A DNA stretch of 64,000 nt from Clostridium sp. (GCF_022482905.1 NZ_JAKVOI010000001.1:1675958-1739957); one strand, 5' to 3'. Counted from the stretch's first letter, positions 47,996-57,404 are shown. The notes: generated by a model from the letters alone, not told the origin. Translations and numbers: made by a program.

Positions 47996-49165
47996 TCATT
48001 TATATTCTATTATTAATTCAGCAATTTCTCTCACAGCTCCATGTCCACCTTTTGTTTTAGTTACATATTTAGATGCCTCCTTTACATTTTCCATGCCATC
48101 AGCTACACAGCATCCAAATCCAACGTTTTTTATTGCTTCCAGATCATTTATATCGTCTCCGATATATGCCATTTCATTAAATTCAATATTATATTTAACA
48201 CTTATTGCCTTAATAACATCAATTTTATTCTTTATTCCTAAATATACTTCATCCGCTTCCAGTTTTTTTGCTCTTTTTTTAACTATATCAATATCTTCTC
48301 CCGTTATTATAATAATTTTAACCCCTTTTTCCCTCAGCAGTTGAAAAGCCATTCCATCTCTGGCATTAAATTTTTTCAACTCATCTCCTCTTTCAGAATA
48401 ATACATTCCCCCATCAGTTAAAACTCCATCACTATCAGTTATTAGCATCTTTATATTTTTCAAAATATTATTAAAATTATTTTCTGTTTTTATTCTTTTT
48501 CTTAATAGACTTTCAGCAATAACCCAATCACTAGGTTCATCTATTTCAAAATAGGAATCTTCATTCATCCCTGAAATACCAATATTACCTGAAATTCTAC
48601 ATTTAGAATTTAAGAGTAATTTCTTTTCTGTTATATAAAAAGCCCCATTTTCAACAAAATATCCTTCAAATTCCTGTCTTCTAGGTCTATTAAATGGATT
48701 ATAATTTTGGGGTATAAAAATATTTCCCCCTTTACTTGTCCAGATAAATCTTTTTTGTGTTACTCCAGATAAGACACTATCATAATTATGATTTAAAAAC
48801 TTTTCAAAACCTCTATCTAAATCTTTACTTTGCAGAAGTGGTGAGGTAGCTTGTATCAATACAATATTTTCAAAATCATAGTTGTTAGCAAATTCAAGCA
48901 TAGCTGATTCCGTGCTGGAATTATCTTCCACAGTATACTCCGAACGATTTACAACTTCAATTTTAGTACAGCCATATTCTTCAACTGTTTTTTTTATCAT
49001 ATCACTATCCGTAGAGACAAATACCTTGTCTATATAAGAACAATTAACTGATGCATCCAATACCCAATAGACTAAAGGTCTTTCTAATAATTTTTTTATA
49101 TTTTTTAGAGGAATTGATTTACTCCCTCCTCTTACAGGGATAAATGCTATATTTTTATATTTCAT
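47996..49165 (-). CDS. fused CMP-sugar synthetase and HAD phosphatase
   Basis: A 389-aa fusion. Residues 1-225 are a CMP-nonulosonate cytidylyltransferase (IAFIPVRGGSKSIPLKNIKK, VFVSTDSD, LIQATSPLLQSKDLDRGF, FVENGAFYITEK). Residues 235-389 are a KdsC/YrbI-type HAD phosphatase (MLITDSDGVLTDGGMYYSER, IIIITGED, YIGDDINDLEAIKNVG). The phosphatase suggests that the acid is made as a 9-phosphate, dephosphorylated and then activated with CTP, as in the KDN route. It is directly upstream-adjacent to a NeuB-like synthase. Confidence 0.85.
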   Translation of the reverse strand: MKYKNIAFIPVRGGSKSIPLKNIKKLLERPLVYWVLDASVNCSYIDKVFVSTDSDMIKKTVEEYGCTKIEVVNRSEYTVEDNSSTESAMLEFANNYDFENIVLIQATSPLLQSKDLDRGFEKFLNHNYDSVLSGVTQKRFIWTSKGGNIFIPQNYNPFNRPRRQEFEGYFVENGAFYITEKKLLLNSKCRISGNIGISGMNEDSYFEIDEPSDWVIAESLLRKRIKTENNFNNILKNIKMLITDSDGVLTDGGMYYSERGDELKKFNARDGMAFQLLREKGVKIIIITGEDIDIVKKRAKKLEADEVYLGIKNKIDVIKAISVKYNIEFNEMAYIGDDINDLEAIKNVGFGCCVADGMENVKEASKYVTKTKGGHGAVREIAELIIEYK

Positions 49166-49166
49166 A

Positions 49167-50036
49167 TCATGCCCCTTTATATTTCAACTTTTTCCTTTGA
49201 GGTTTCTCTATATCAAGTATTTCTTTTCCTTTATAAGTTAAAGCTTTATAAGCATTCCCCACATCTCTAGCTAATCTCCTCATTCCATCTGGTTCAAGCG
49301 AAGCAGCATGGTCTGTGCCTTTCCATGTTCTATTCAATGTGAAATGCCTTTCTATTGTAGATGCTCCCAATGTATATGCAGCTATATCCATAGCTATTCC
49401 ATTATGATGTCCAGAAAATCCTATTTCCTTTACATCATCTTCATATTTCTCTTTTATTCTACTTATTTCTAGTAAACATAAGTCCTCTACTGGAACTGGA
49501 TATCCTGATGTACATGCATAAATCACTAAATCTTTATTTCTATTTCTACTTTTAAAAAATCGGATTAGTTTTTCTTCCTCTTCACGAGTTGTCATACCTA
49601 AAGAAATATGAATTTCTCCATTATAATTATTACACAGCCAATCAAGCATAGTATAATGATTATTACAAGCTGAAGGTATTTTTATCAATTTTGGATTTAG
49701 AGAAACTATCTCTTTAGCTGAAGTCAGGTCCCAAACTGAGGTACTATATTCAACTCCCATTTCTTCACAAAATATTTTTAGCTCCTTATGTTGTTCTAAA
49801 GAAAATTCAAGAAATTCTCTATGTTCTCCATATGTTTTTCCATATGAATTAGTAGGATTAGGATGCGGTGTATTATATTGCTGTTTTGTCAAACATTCTC
49901 TGGGATTTCTTTTCTGAAATTTAACTACATCAACTTTGCAAAATATAGCAGCCATTTTTATAAATTCCTTAGCTATCTCAAAATTTCCCATATGATTACA
50001 TCCCACTTCTGCTATTACTTTTGGCTTCTTATACAT
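49167..50036 (-). CDS. NeuB-family nonulosonate synthase without SAF domain
   Basis: A 289-aa synthase from ATG 50036, eight bases after GGAGG. It has the NeuB barrel (KPKVIAEVGCNHMGNFEIAK, VDVVKFQKRNP, STSVWDLTSAKEIV, GFSGHHNGIAMDIAAYTLGA, IERHFTLNRTWKGTDHAASL). It ends before the C-terminal antifreeze-like (SAF) domain that PseI, LegI and sialic acid synthases have. With the adjacent fused synthetase/phosphatase, a sugar-phosphate acceptor (KDN-9-P-like) is likely. Stop and start are one base apart with the next gene. Confidence 0.82.
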   Translation of the reverse strand: MYKKPKVIAEVGCNHMGNFEIAKEFIKMAAIFCKVDVVKFQKRNPRECLTKQQYNTPHPNPTNSYGKTYGEHREFLEFSLEQHKELKIFCEEMGVEYSTSVWDLTSAKEIVSLNPKLIKIPSACNNHYTMLDWLCNNYNGEIHISLGMTTREEEEKLIRFFKSRNRNKDLVIYACTSGYPVPVEDLCLLEISRIKEKYEDDVKEIGFSGHHNGIAMDIAAYTLGASTIERHFTLNRTWKGTDHAASLEPDGMRRLARDVGNAYKALTYKGKEILDIEKPQRKKLKYKGA

Positions 50037-50245
50037 ATATCTAAATCCTCCTGTATACACCTTAACGAATTTATATTAAATTTTTATATGATATACCATT
50101 AAATTTTCTAATACCAAAGATTATTTTTTTCATTTCTAGAAAAGATAACTTTTTCTCTTTTTTCTTATGAAATTACTATTATACAAAACATTGCATTATT
50201 CTTCTAAAGTATCAACAGCTAAATATTTTATGAATTATTTCCTTT

Positions 50246-51298
50246 TTATTCAACCAACCCCCACTTCAGTGGAGTTCCCTTCTCAATATCACACCTTGCC
50301 CTTTTTCCAATCACATCATCAATATACTTGGTTTCAAGTCCAAAGCCGGGCCTTATACTCTTTACATTGTCTACCGTAAATACTTCTCCTGCCTTTATGT
50401 CCTTCACTACAAAAAGGCTTCGGGAATGTTCTCTGCTCTTAATCTGCTTTTCTGTCAGCTCGTAGTTCACTCTTCCGAGGGCTTTTTCCATATCTCTTAT
50501 CCCCTTCACCATCTGCAAAAATTCCTCCGGCTCCATGGAAAAAGCAGAATCCGGACCTCCCTCAGACCTGTCAAGGGTGAAATGTTTTTCCACCACTTTT
50601 GCCCCCAGTGCCACTGCTCCTAGAGACACTGTCTGTCCCAATGTGTGGTCTGATATGCCTGTCAGCGTACCAAAGGTGTCATGCATGTTGGGTATTGTCT
50701 TTAAGTTTATGTCTTCCAGTGGTGATGGATATTCTGAAGTGCATTTCAGTAGTATTACATCATTGTTGCCGGCTTTTTTGCAGGCATCCAGTGCCTCCTG
50801 GATATCTCCAAGTCTTGCTATGCCCGTAGACATTATAACCGGCTTTCCCTTTGAGGCTACATACTCCACAAAAGGTATATCCGTAATCTCAAAAGAAGCT
50901 ATTTTGTAGGCTGGAACATTCATTTTCTCCAGAAAGTCCACAGCAGATCTGTCAAAGGGTGATGAAAAACATATCAGACCCTCTTCCTCAGCTATTCTCT
51001 TTAGCCTGGGCTGCCAATCCCAAGGAGTATATGCCTTCTGATAAAGTTTATAAAGTGTAGTACCATCCCATATAGTTCCCTGCTTTATCTGGAAATACTG
51101 GTTGTCACAGTCCAGTGTTATGGTATCCGGAGTATAGGTCTGCAGCTTCACTGCATCTGCTCCTGCTTTTTTTGCTTCTTTTATGAGCTTCACCGCATTG
51201 TCAAAATTCTGGAGGTGATTTGCAGAAAGTTCTGCAATTACAAAGGCAGAACTGTATTTATCTATTTTCTTACTGCCTATAACTATGTTTTCGTTCAT
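50246..51298 (-). CDS. pseI: pseudaminic acid synthase
   Basis: A 350-aa NeuB-family enzyme with both the barrel and the SAF domain. It condenses a 2,4-diacetamido hexose with phosphoenolpyruvate. Motifs: AFVIAELSANHLQNFDNAVK, AVKLQTYTPDTITLD, ASFEITDIPFVEYVASKGKP, ISDHTLGQTVSLGAVALGAK and EKHFTLDRSEGGPDSAFSME; SAF part SLFVVKDIKAGEVFTVDNVK. ATG behind GGAGG. The SANH and DSAFS signatures favour PseI over LegI. It has its own promoter region. Confidence 0.88.
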   Translation of the reverse strand: MNENIVIGSKKIDKYSSAFVIAELSANHLQNFDNAVKLIKEAKKAGADAVKLQTYTPDTITLDCDNQYFQIKQGTIWDGTTLYKLYQKAYTPWDWQPRLKRIAEEEGLICFSSPFDRSAVDFLEKMNVPAYKIASFEITDIPFVEYVASKGKPVIMSTGIARLGDIQEALDACKKAGNNDVILLKCTSEYPSPLEDINLKTIPNMHDTFGTLTGISDHTLGQTVSLGAVALGAKVVEKHFTLDRSEGGPDSAFSMEPEEFLQMVKGIRDMEKALGRVNYELTEKQIKSREHSRSLFVVKDIKAGEVFTVDNVKSIRPGFGLETKYIDDVIGKRARCDIEKGTPLKWGLVE

Positions 51299-51360
51299 AA
51301 ATCCTCCGCATCGATTTATATATTAAAAAAATATTTGTACACACTTTTACATATATTTAA

Positions 51361-51387
51361 TTATCGTAGATATATAAAAAAACTTAG
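51361..51387 (-). promoter_or_regulatory. possible sigma-D promoter of pseI
   Basis: CTAAGTTT, 11 bases, TACGATAA: the same spacing as the flagellin promoter at 57405-57431, with a weaker -35. It overlaps the terminator of the upstream gene. It could coordinate glycan synthesis with late flagellar genes. Confidence 0.4.
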
Positions 51388-51404
51388 ACATAAATCTAAG
51401 TTTT
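51374..51404 (-). terminator. Rho-independent terminator of the SpsF-like gene
   Basis: Stem AACTTAGA / TCTAAGTT with a 6-base loop, followed on the minus strand by seven Ts. Confidence 0.8.
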
Positions 51405-51408
51405 GAAC

Positions 51409-52158
51409 CTATCTTTGAACAACATTTGAATTTATATTCGATATTTGAGGATTTTCGTCTAAATAACCCACTATTTGTCTCGAAGACACATATTCACTAT
51501 TAAAATGTTCATATATATTCTCCACCAGTTTAAAATCCTCAATAGTATCTACACACAGCCTGTAATCCCTGTTATAGAAATCACTTCCTCGTACATGTCC
51601 TATTTTAAACTCATTGGGATGTTTGTAGATATAGTACGTAACATGTTCCTTATACATATCAAGGTCTGTTCCATTTGGCTCTTCCGTTTCCACACTGCAT
51701 ACAGTATTATAAACTCTGTCAAGTGCATCTTTGCTGAATACCTCCACATCAAATCCCCTAATAAAGCTGTCAGGTACATCCAGCCTTGCATAATCATAAT
51801 CATTCATTTCAAAATAGGTTATAACATTGTCCACTATAACCGGATCTATAAGAGGACAGTCCCCGGTGACCCTTATTATAATGTCTCCGCCGTATTTGTC
51901 TGAGCAATCCCTGTACCTCTTTAAAACGTTGGACTCATCTCCCCTGAATACATTGTACCCAATACTACTCACTACCTCCACAAGAGGTTTTTCTCTTTCT
52001 TCAACTGATGTGGCAAGTACAATCCGGTCTATATATCTGCTTCTGCTCAATCTGTCCAAGGTGTACAATATCATGGGCCTGTTCAGTATGGGTTTTATGA
52101 CTTTCCCGGGAAGTCTTTCAGATCCCATGCGTGCCTGCACTATACAGAGTATTTTCAT
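51409..52158 (-). CDS. SpsF/PseF-like nucleotidyltransferase
   Basis: A 249-aa nucleotidyltransferase of the SpsF/CMP-sugar synthetase fold: ILCIVQARMGSERLPGKVIK, FRGDESNVLKRYRDCSDKYG and IIRVTGDCPLIDPVIVDNVI. It is likely to activate pseudaminic (or a related) acid with CTP, like PseF, and lies next to pseI. Together with the fused enzyme at 48 kb it gives the island two separate CMP-sugar synthetases. It ends in a strong terminator. Confidence 0.75.
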   Translation of the reverse strand: MKILCIVQARMGSERLPGKVIKPILNRPMILYTLDRLSRSRYIDRIVLATSVEEREKPLVEVVSSIGYNVFRGDESNVLKRYRDCSDKYGGDIIIRVTGDCPLIDPVIVDNVITYFEMNDYDYARLDVPDSFIRGFDVEVFSKDALDRVYNTVCSVETEEPNGTDLDMYKEHVTYYIYKHPNEFKIGHVRGSDFYNRDYRLCVDTIEDFKLVENIYEHFNSEYVSSRQIVGYLDENPQISNINSNVVQR

Positions 52159-52164
52159 AAAAAA

Positions 52165-52836
52165 TCACATCCTGTTTTCAATTATATTCTCCAGTTCTTT
52201 CAAATTTCTTATATTGAAGTCAGCTTCATGGCAGCTGTCGAGAAGTGTATTCCTGTGATCGCCCCACTGCCTTATTATCCTTACCGTATTCATTCCTGCT
52301 TTTCTGGCACCTATAAAATCCTTATTGGGATTGTCACCAATATACATACAATCTTCAGGTCTGCATTTAAAATACTGAAGCATTTTCAAATAAGCAAAAC
52401 TGTTTGGCTTCCAGCATTCCTTGCCGTAGTCATCTGTAACTATTATTTTATCCGTATACTTTTCCAATTTCAAAAGCCTTATCTTGTTCCACTGTACAGA
52501 GGCCTTTCCATCCGTTATTATTCCAAAACTATATTTATGTCTATATTTTCCCAGGAAATAAAGTGCATCTTCATAAAGCTCTATGTTAGGTAAAGCATTT
52601 CTGTATATATTCACAAGTTTATCTATGTTCTCTTTTATGTTGTATTTATCGCATAGAAAATCGAAAATTTTTCCCCGGCCTCTATGTTCCAGAATGGAAA
52701 TGGTATTCCAGTAAAGTTTTTGAAAGCTTATGCCATGCTGCTGTGATAAATAGCTGCAGACACTCCTGAAAGCCCCTTCCACAAAATCTCTTTCCCTGTA
52801 GAGCGTATCATCCAGATCAAACACCACTGCTTTCAT
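52165..52836 (-). CDS. HAD-family hydrolase
   Basis: A 223-aa HAD phosphatase from ATG 52836 behind GAGAGGTG. Motif I is VVFDLDDTLY, motif II ITDG, and motifs III and IV are WKPNS and YIGDNPNKDFIGARKAG. It resembles phosphoglycolate- or sugar-phosphatase-like enzymes that often accompany nonulosonic acid genes in clostridia. Its substrate is unknown. It sits between the ATP-grasp and SpsF-like genes with spacing below 15 bases. Confidence 0.85.
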   Translation of the reverse strand: MKAVVFDLDDTLYRERDFVEGAFRSVCSYLSQQHGISFQKLYWNTISILEHRGRGKIFDFLCDKYNIKENIDKLVNIYRNALPNIELYEDALYFLGKYRHKYSFGIITDGKASVQWNKIRLLKLEKYTDKIIVTDDYGKECWKPNSFAYLKMLQYFKCRPEDCMYIGDNPNKDFIGARKAGMNTVRIIRQWGDHRNTLLDSCHEADFNIRNLKELENIIENRM

Positions 52837-52848
52837 ACCCTGCACCTC

Positions 52849-53826
52849 TCAATTAAGGAAAACCGCTTCATCATATCTGAGCATGGTCAATTCCCTGAAC
52901 TTTCCTATTATAGGCTGTATTTTCTCTCCCGACACCATCATGTTGAAATATTTTCCGTAATTCACTCCTGCTTCAAAGGTCAGCGGAACTCCGCCTCCAA
53001 AACGGGGATTTATCTCTATGAACTTTATATTTCTTGAGCCGTTCACCCTGCACTGAATTGTATAAGGACCAATTACAGAGCAGCCGCCTCCTGCAGCTTT
53101 GGACTTTGAGAGGCACTGGACAACTCTGAAGGTTTCCTCTATTATATTTCTGTCCATTGCAGTTCTGCTCTTCGAAACCTCTCCGTCCCTGACCTCCAGT
53201 CTTTCCCTGGGAACTACGGATATGATATTCCCTGTTAAATCACAGAGTACATCCACAGTGTATTCTTTTCCATCCACATACTCCTGCACTATGGGATCTT
53301 TTACATATTCCACAAAGAATTTCAACTCATCTATACTGTTCACTTTATGTACATTCATGCTTCCCATGCCATTTATAGGTTTTACTATGAGAGGAAACTT
53401 TATGAGGTTAGTGTTATGATTGATTATAAAAAGAATCTCCTCTTTTGAATAGGTTCTGGGTGTGCCTATACCATTTACAGAAAAAAATTTATAAGTATTA
53501 AGTTTGTCCTGACATATGTCAATTATATTTCTGCTGCTCAGAAGAAGTATTGTACCAGCTTCATCAAATTTATCCCTGCTGCTGCACAGTTTGTAAAATT
53601 CATATTCATGGAGTGGGACAATCATATCTACCTTTTCTTTCCTGCATATGTCAATCAGTGAATTTACATATTCCCTGTCTGCTATTCTGGGAATTTTATA
53701 AAATTTATCTGCAAAATCAATGGCAGGTGCCATGTCTCCTGCATCTGTTCCTATTACAGTACAGCTTCTTTTCAGATACTTTATGAGCTGCACCCTTTTT
53801 CCTATGGATGTTATCAATATTTTCAT
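52849..53826 (-). CDS. ATP-grasp ligase (CarB-like)
   Basis: A 325-aa ATP-grasp protein. N-terminal pre-ATP-grasp (LITSIGKRVQLIKYL, DMIVPLHEYEFYKL); ATP-binding FPLIVKPINGMGSMNVHKVN; metal-binding FIEINPRFGGGVPLTFEAGV. These enzymes join a carboxylate to an amine or thiol. In this place it may attach an amino acid to a nonulosonic acid, since clostridial flagellins can carry glutamyl-type legionaminic acid. That role is inferred; only the fold is seen. Confidence 0.8.
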   Translation of the reverse strand: MKILITSIGKRVQLIKYLKRSCTVIGTDAGDMAPAIDFADKFYKIPRIADREYVNSLIDICRKEKVDMIVPLHEYEFYKLCSSRDKFDEAGTILLLSSRNIIDICQDKLNTYKFFSVNGIGTPRTYSKEEILFIINHNTNLIKFPLIVKPINGMGSMNVHKVNSIDELKFFVEYVKDPIVQEYVDGKEYTVDVLCDLTGNIISVVPRERLEVRDGEVSKSRTAMDRNIIEETFRVVQCLSKSKAAGGGCSVIGPYTIQCRVNGSRNIKFIEINPRFGGGVPLTFEAGVNYGKYFNMMVSGEKIQPIIGKFRELTMLRYDEAVFLN

Positions 53827-53855
53827 AATTTTTTATGTCATACCTTTCAATATAA

Positions 53856-54197
53856 TTATGCCAATAGTTCTTTCCATTTTCCCAGTATGGGGTCAATCTC
53901 ATATTTAAGCAAATCCGCACTGTAAACATAATCTTTTATAATTATACATTTTTCTAATTCCTGTAGAATTTCAAGCATATGACTAATACTTATATTTGCT
54001 TCCAGTCTGCCATTTATATCGGCAATATAGGTTATAATCCTGTCCAGACCAATCATAATCTCTCCAAAATATTTCATGCCATTGTCAAATTCACATAATA
54101 CAAAACTTTCCCACGCTTTCTCAATGTACTCCTGTACAGCAGATATCTTATTTATGTATTCTGCATTCTGAATATTGTCCCCTGATTTCAATTTCAT
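53856..54197 (-). CDS. hypothetical protein, coupled to maf
   Basis: A 113-aa helical protein (AVQEYIEKAWESFVLCEFDN, MIGLDRIITYIADINGRLEA) of no recognised family. Its ATG overlaps the maf stop (ATGA) and the maf C-terminal codons supply the GGGAGG ribosome binding site, so it is made with Maf. Possibly an accessory of flagellin glycosylation. Confidence 0.55.
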   Translation of the reverse strand: MKLKSGDNIQNAEYINKISAVQEYIEKAWESFVLCEFDNGMKYFGEIMIGLDRIITYIADINGRLEANISISHMLEILQELEKCIIIKDYVYSADLLKYEIDPILGKWKELLA

Positions 54198-55951
54198 TTT
54201 CCTCCCTTTACTATATTAGTAAAAGCGTTATCCATTATAAGGCATTTGTCAAGTATATATGCAAATTTTTGTTTATTTTTTTCAATATAGTTCTTGTTTC
54301 TATATAAAAAATCCAAATTTTCCAAAGCCGGTTCGATAATGTGCTTATACAATCCCAAATCACTTAATTTTTTATAACTTTCTTTTATATTTTTATGAAT
54401 TTTTTTCTGATCTACTTCAGATTCTATATATTTTATAGATGTTTTAAGCACATCTATCAATTTCATATTTTCATATTTCAAGTTTTTTTTCATATTCTCC
54501 AGCTTTTTAGCATTAATTTCATTATTTATAAAATTGCTGTAAACATCATCTATATTTATCTCATATTTATCTTTCAAATTTTTCTCCGCATATTCATTAA
54601 AATCGATATTCTCTGCTCCTTCAATATCCAATCCGTCTCTTGTTCCATTTAAATACCTAATATTGGGATAAGCCTTGATGCAGGCTTCCATAGAAGTCCT
54701 CATGGACAGGAAAACAGGTGTAGTGTATACGTCCACATTATTTTTATTTTTTGTTTTTACATATCCTTTCTTTTTAATTTCCTCTGACACATTTGCCTCA
54801 TAAATAGATCCTGACGCATAATTTCTGTCTGAACTATAACATAAATCCTGCCCTAAAAATATTATGGGATTACATCCCAGTTCTGATAGATTATATGCTA
54901 GAGAATTTGCTACCGAGGGACCGGAAAACAAATTAAAGGGGATTTTTCCAACGGAATTGTATATTTCACTGTCCATATTGTTGACATTCAATAGAAATTT
55001 TGGTCCTTGAAGATGATCAAGTACATCATAATATAATACACTTGAATAAAATACTGCCGTATCCCTGTTTAGTTTGATATTTTTAACTAATCTGACTTCA
55101 TTGATCCAACCATCGAGCATACATGCTATATCCGCCTTGATTTTCTTATTTTCCAGTATATTTATTCCTGACCCAGCCGAAGCTATCAGCACTTTTCCCT
55201 GGAGCTTTTCCAGCATTTCTATATTATAATCCAGTGATGGACCGGCTGACACTACAACTGCAGGTTTATTGATGAAATTTTCCTTCAATTCAGTAACAGG
55301 ACACATATTATCTACATATTTGAGATTGCCTATATAATTTTGAAACCACTGTGAATATGAAACTATTTCTGTATTAATATTGACCCTAAAAATATTAATT
55401 TTTTCTTTTATATTTTTAAACGTATTATTTATTACATCCCCATATATATTTTGATAGAAAGGCAGAACTACAAATTTTACATTTACTGACTTTTCAAATC
55501 CTATTGCATCATTATAAAATTTTCCTATTTTTTCTGAACTGTTGCCTAATATAAAATGAACATTTACTTTATTGAATAAATATTTTATATCCTCAATTTC
55601 AAGCAGTAATTTAAATATTTCTTCATCCGGTTCTACTATAAAATAGCGTATATTACTATTTAACTTTATCATTTCTTTCAATTCATATCCAAGTCCCAGT
55701 CCAAATAAAAATACAATATCGGGTTTATTTTCAAAAACATTTTTTGCAATAAATTTTGCCTGATACCAGGGATCATACTGGCTGTGAATTATAAAGCCTT
55801 TTCCACTTATATTTTTAGTTATGTTATTTGAATGATTTTTAGTCATAATTTTTTTTACAGTTATCAACTTAACTTTTTTTATCTTATCATATAAATACAG
55901 ATTTAATTTTTTTATAAATTTCATATTTTTTTCATATGTAGTTTTTGTCAT
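54194..55951 (-). CDS. maf: Maf motility accessory glycosyltransferase (DUF115)
   Basis: A 585-aa protein of the Maf/DUF115 family, which transfers nonulosonic acids to flagellin in the cytoplasm. ATG 55951 with AAAGGTG upstream. Visible motifs: FIIHSQYDPWYQAKFIAKNV, DIVFLFGLGLGYELKEMI, the core PAVVVSAGPSLDYNIEML, and CNPIIFLGQDLCYSS. The position between flagellin and the nonulosonate genes fits exactly. The long C-terminal helical part (about 470-585) is rich in Lys and Asn. Confidence 0.9.
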   Translation of the reverse strand: MTKTTYEKNMKFIKKLNLYLYDKIKKVKLITVKKIMTKNHSNNITKNISGKGFIIHSQYDPWYQAKFIAKNVFENKPDIVFLFGLGLGYELKEMIKLNSNIRYFIVEPDEEIFKLLLEIEDIKYLFNKVNVHFILGNSSEKIGKFYNDAIGFEKSVNVKFVVLPFYQNIYGDVINNTFKNIKEKINIFRVNINTEIVSYSQWFQNYIGNLKYVDNMCPVTELKENFINKPAVVVSAGPSLDYNIEMLEKLQGKVLIASAGSGINILENKKIKADIACMLDGWINEVRLVKNIKLNRDTAVFYSSVLYYDVLDHLQGPKFLLNVNNMDSEIYNSVGKIPFNLFSGPSVANSLAYNLSELGCNPIIFLGQDLCYSSDRNYASGSIYEANVSEEIKKKGYVKTKNKNNVDVYTTPVFLSMRTSMEACIKAYPNIRYLNGTRDGLDIEGAENIDFNEYAEKNLKDKYEINIDDVYSNFINNEINAKKLENMKKNLKYENMKLIDVLKTSIKYIESEVDQKKIHKNIKESYKKLSDLGLYKHIIEPALENLDFLYRNKNYIEKNKQKFAYILDKCLIMDNAFTNIVKGGK

Positions 55952-55968
55952 GTAATTCACCTTTTAAT

Positions 55969-55995
55969 AAAAAAGCCAGCTCGAAAGCTGACCTT
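55969..55995 (-). terminator. Rho-independent terminator of flagellin
   Basis: Stem GTCAGCT / AGCTGGC with loop TTCG, followed on the minus strand by TTTTTT, 20-40 bases after the flagellin stop. It makes hag a single-gene transcript. Confidence 0.85.
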
Positions 55996-56012
55996 TTCAT
56001 TACCCTTTAAAA

Positions 56013-57311
56013 TTATCTCAATAATTGAAGAACCTGCTGAGGCTGCTGATTTGCCTGAGCCAGCATTGCCTGAGCTGCCTGAGAAAGAATATTATTCTTG
56101 GAATACTCGGACATCTCTGACGCCATATCAACGTCTCTTATTCTGGATTCAGCAGAAGTCAGGTTTTCAGAAGAAACTCCCAGATTGTTTATTGTATGTT
56201 CCAATCTATTCTGATAAGCACCAAGTTTTGCTCTCTGAGTAGATACATTTTCCAATGCATTATTTATTGTAGTTACTGCAGCGTTGGCTGATTTCTGATC
56301 TGAAACATTTATTCCACCAACATTCACTGCATCTCCATCAGTTAACTTTACTGTTGCAGTAAATACTGTAGCTGAAGCTCCGTTAACATTAGCCTTAAAC
56401 GCTATACCATCTGATGAAACTGCTACTATTGTTCCATTATTGTCAACCAATGTCTTATCTGCATCATTATAAGTATAGTTTCCTGCCTGCAATCCTTTAT
56501 TGTCAAATTGTGCTGTACCTTTATAACTTTTAGCTCCAGAAGCATCTTCTGCAACTGTAACTGAACCGGAAGTTACTTTTTGCTTAAATACTAATTCATC
56601 ATCACCTGCTCCACCATCTGCAGCCTGAGTCTTATAAGTTAATCCATCTGTACTCGTTGCAACAACTTTACCGCTGCTATCTTGAAGGCTATAGGAAGCA
56701 CCGGAAGCAACAGTAACTACTGAATATGTTCCAGCCTCTAAAGTATCACCAACTATAGTTGCAGTAGGTGTATAAGTTCCAGAAGCAGTTACTTCAGCCT
56801 TGCCAGTAATACCTAATGCAAATGATCTCATATCACCAATATCAAGTGTCAAATTCTGATTCTGATTTGCTCCTATCTGGAAAGTTCCGGAGAAAGTTCC
56901 ATCCAAAAGTTTCTGGGTATTGAATTCAGTTGTATCTCCAATACGTCCAATTTCCTGTGCAAGCTGATCCACTTCTTTTTGTATCTGTGATCTATCAGAA
57001 GTTGTATTTGTATCATTTGCTGATTGAACTGCAAGTGTTCTCATTCTCTGAAGTATGCTGTGAGTTTCATTTAATGCACCCTCACCAGTCTGGATAAGAG
57101 ATATGGAATCCTGTGCATTAGTTGAAGCTTGATTCAAACCATTTATCTGGCCTCTCATTTTTTCGGATATTGCAAGACCTGCTGCATCGTCTCCGGCCCT
57201 GTTTATTCTGAGACCTGAAGAAAGTTTTTCCATTGCCTTTGAAGCATTATTTGAATTGATGTTCATGTTTCTTAGGGCATTGTTTGCCATAAGATTGTGA
57301 TTTATTATCAT
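56013..57311 (-). CDS. hag: flagellin
   Basis: A 432-aa flagellin, the filament subunit. The N-domain ([40 protein letters not shown]) and the C-domain (YSKNNILSQAAQAMLAQANQ, ending VLQLLR) are canonical. The middle (about 170-330) is a variable Thr/Ser/Gly-rich region with two related GTYxV/GNYTYxD units, likely surface-exposed and a candidate for glycosylation. It has a sigma-D promoter, a CsrA hairpin in the leader, a strong AAGGAGG ribosome binding site and a dedicated terminator. Only intact flagellin in the window. Confidence 0.96.
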   Translation of the reverse strand: MIINHNLMANNALRNMNINSNNASKAMEKLSSGLRINRAGDDAAGLAISEKMRGQINGLNQASTNAQDSISLIQTGEGALNETHSILQRMRTLAVQSANDTNTTSDRSQIQKEVDQLAQEIGRIGDTTEFNTQKLLDGTFSGTFQIGANQNQNLTLDIGDMRSFALGITGKAEVTASGTYTPTATIVGDTLEAGTYSVVTVASGASYSLQDSSGKVVATSTDGLTYKTQAADGGAGDDELVFKQKVTSGSVTVAEDASGAKSYKGTAQFDNKGLQAGNYTYNDADKTLVDNNGTIVAVSSDGIAFKANVNGASATVFTATVKLTDGDAVNVGGINVSDQKSANAAVTTINNALENVSTQRAKLGAYQNRLEHTINNLGVSSENLTSAESRIRDVDMASEMSEYSKNNILSQAAQAMLAQANQQPQQVLQLLR

Positions 57312-57337
57312 AATTTATTCCTCCTTGATTTTTGTAT

Positions 57338-57353
57338 TGGACATCCTTGTCCA
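57338..57353 (-). promoter_or_regulatory. CsrA-binding hairpin in the flagellin mRNA leader
   Basis: TGGACA-AGGA-TGTCCA forms a 6-bp stem that presents AGGA in the loop. ACAAGGATGT matches the CsrA binding consensus. It lies about 27 bases upstream of the start codon, with a second AAGGAGGA at the ribosome binding site, an arrangement like the two CsrA sites of Bacillus subtilis hag. csrA and fliW are encoded at 61.0-61.7 kb. Confidence 0.75.
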
Positions 57354-57404
57354 GATTTATAATTAAGCCTTACAGCTAATTACCTGTTAAATGTTACACT
57401 TAAT

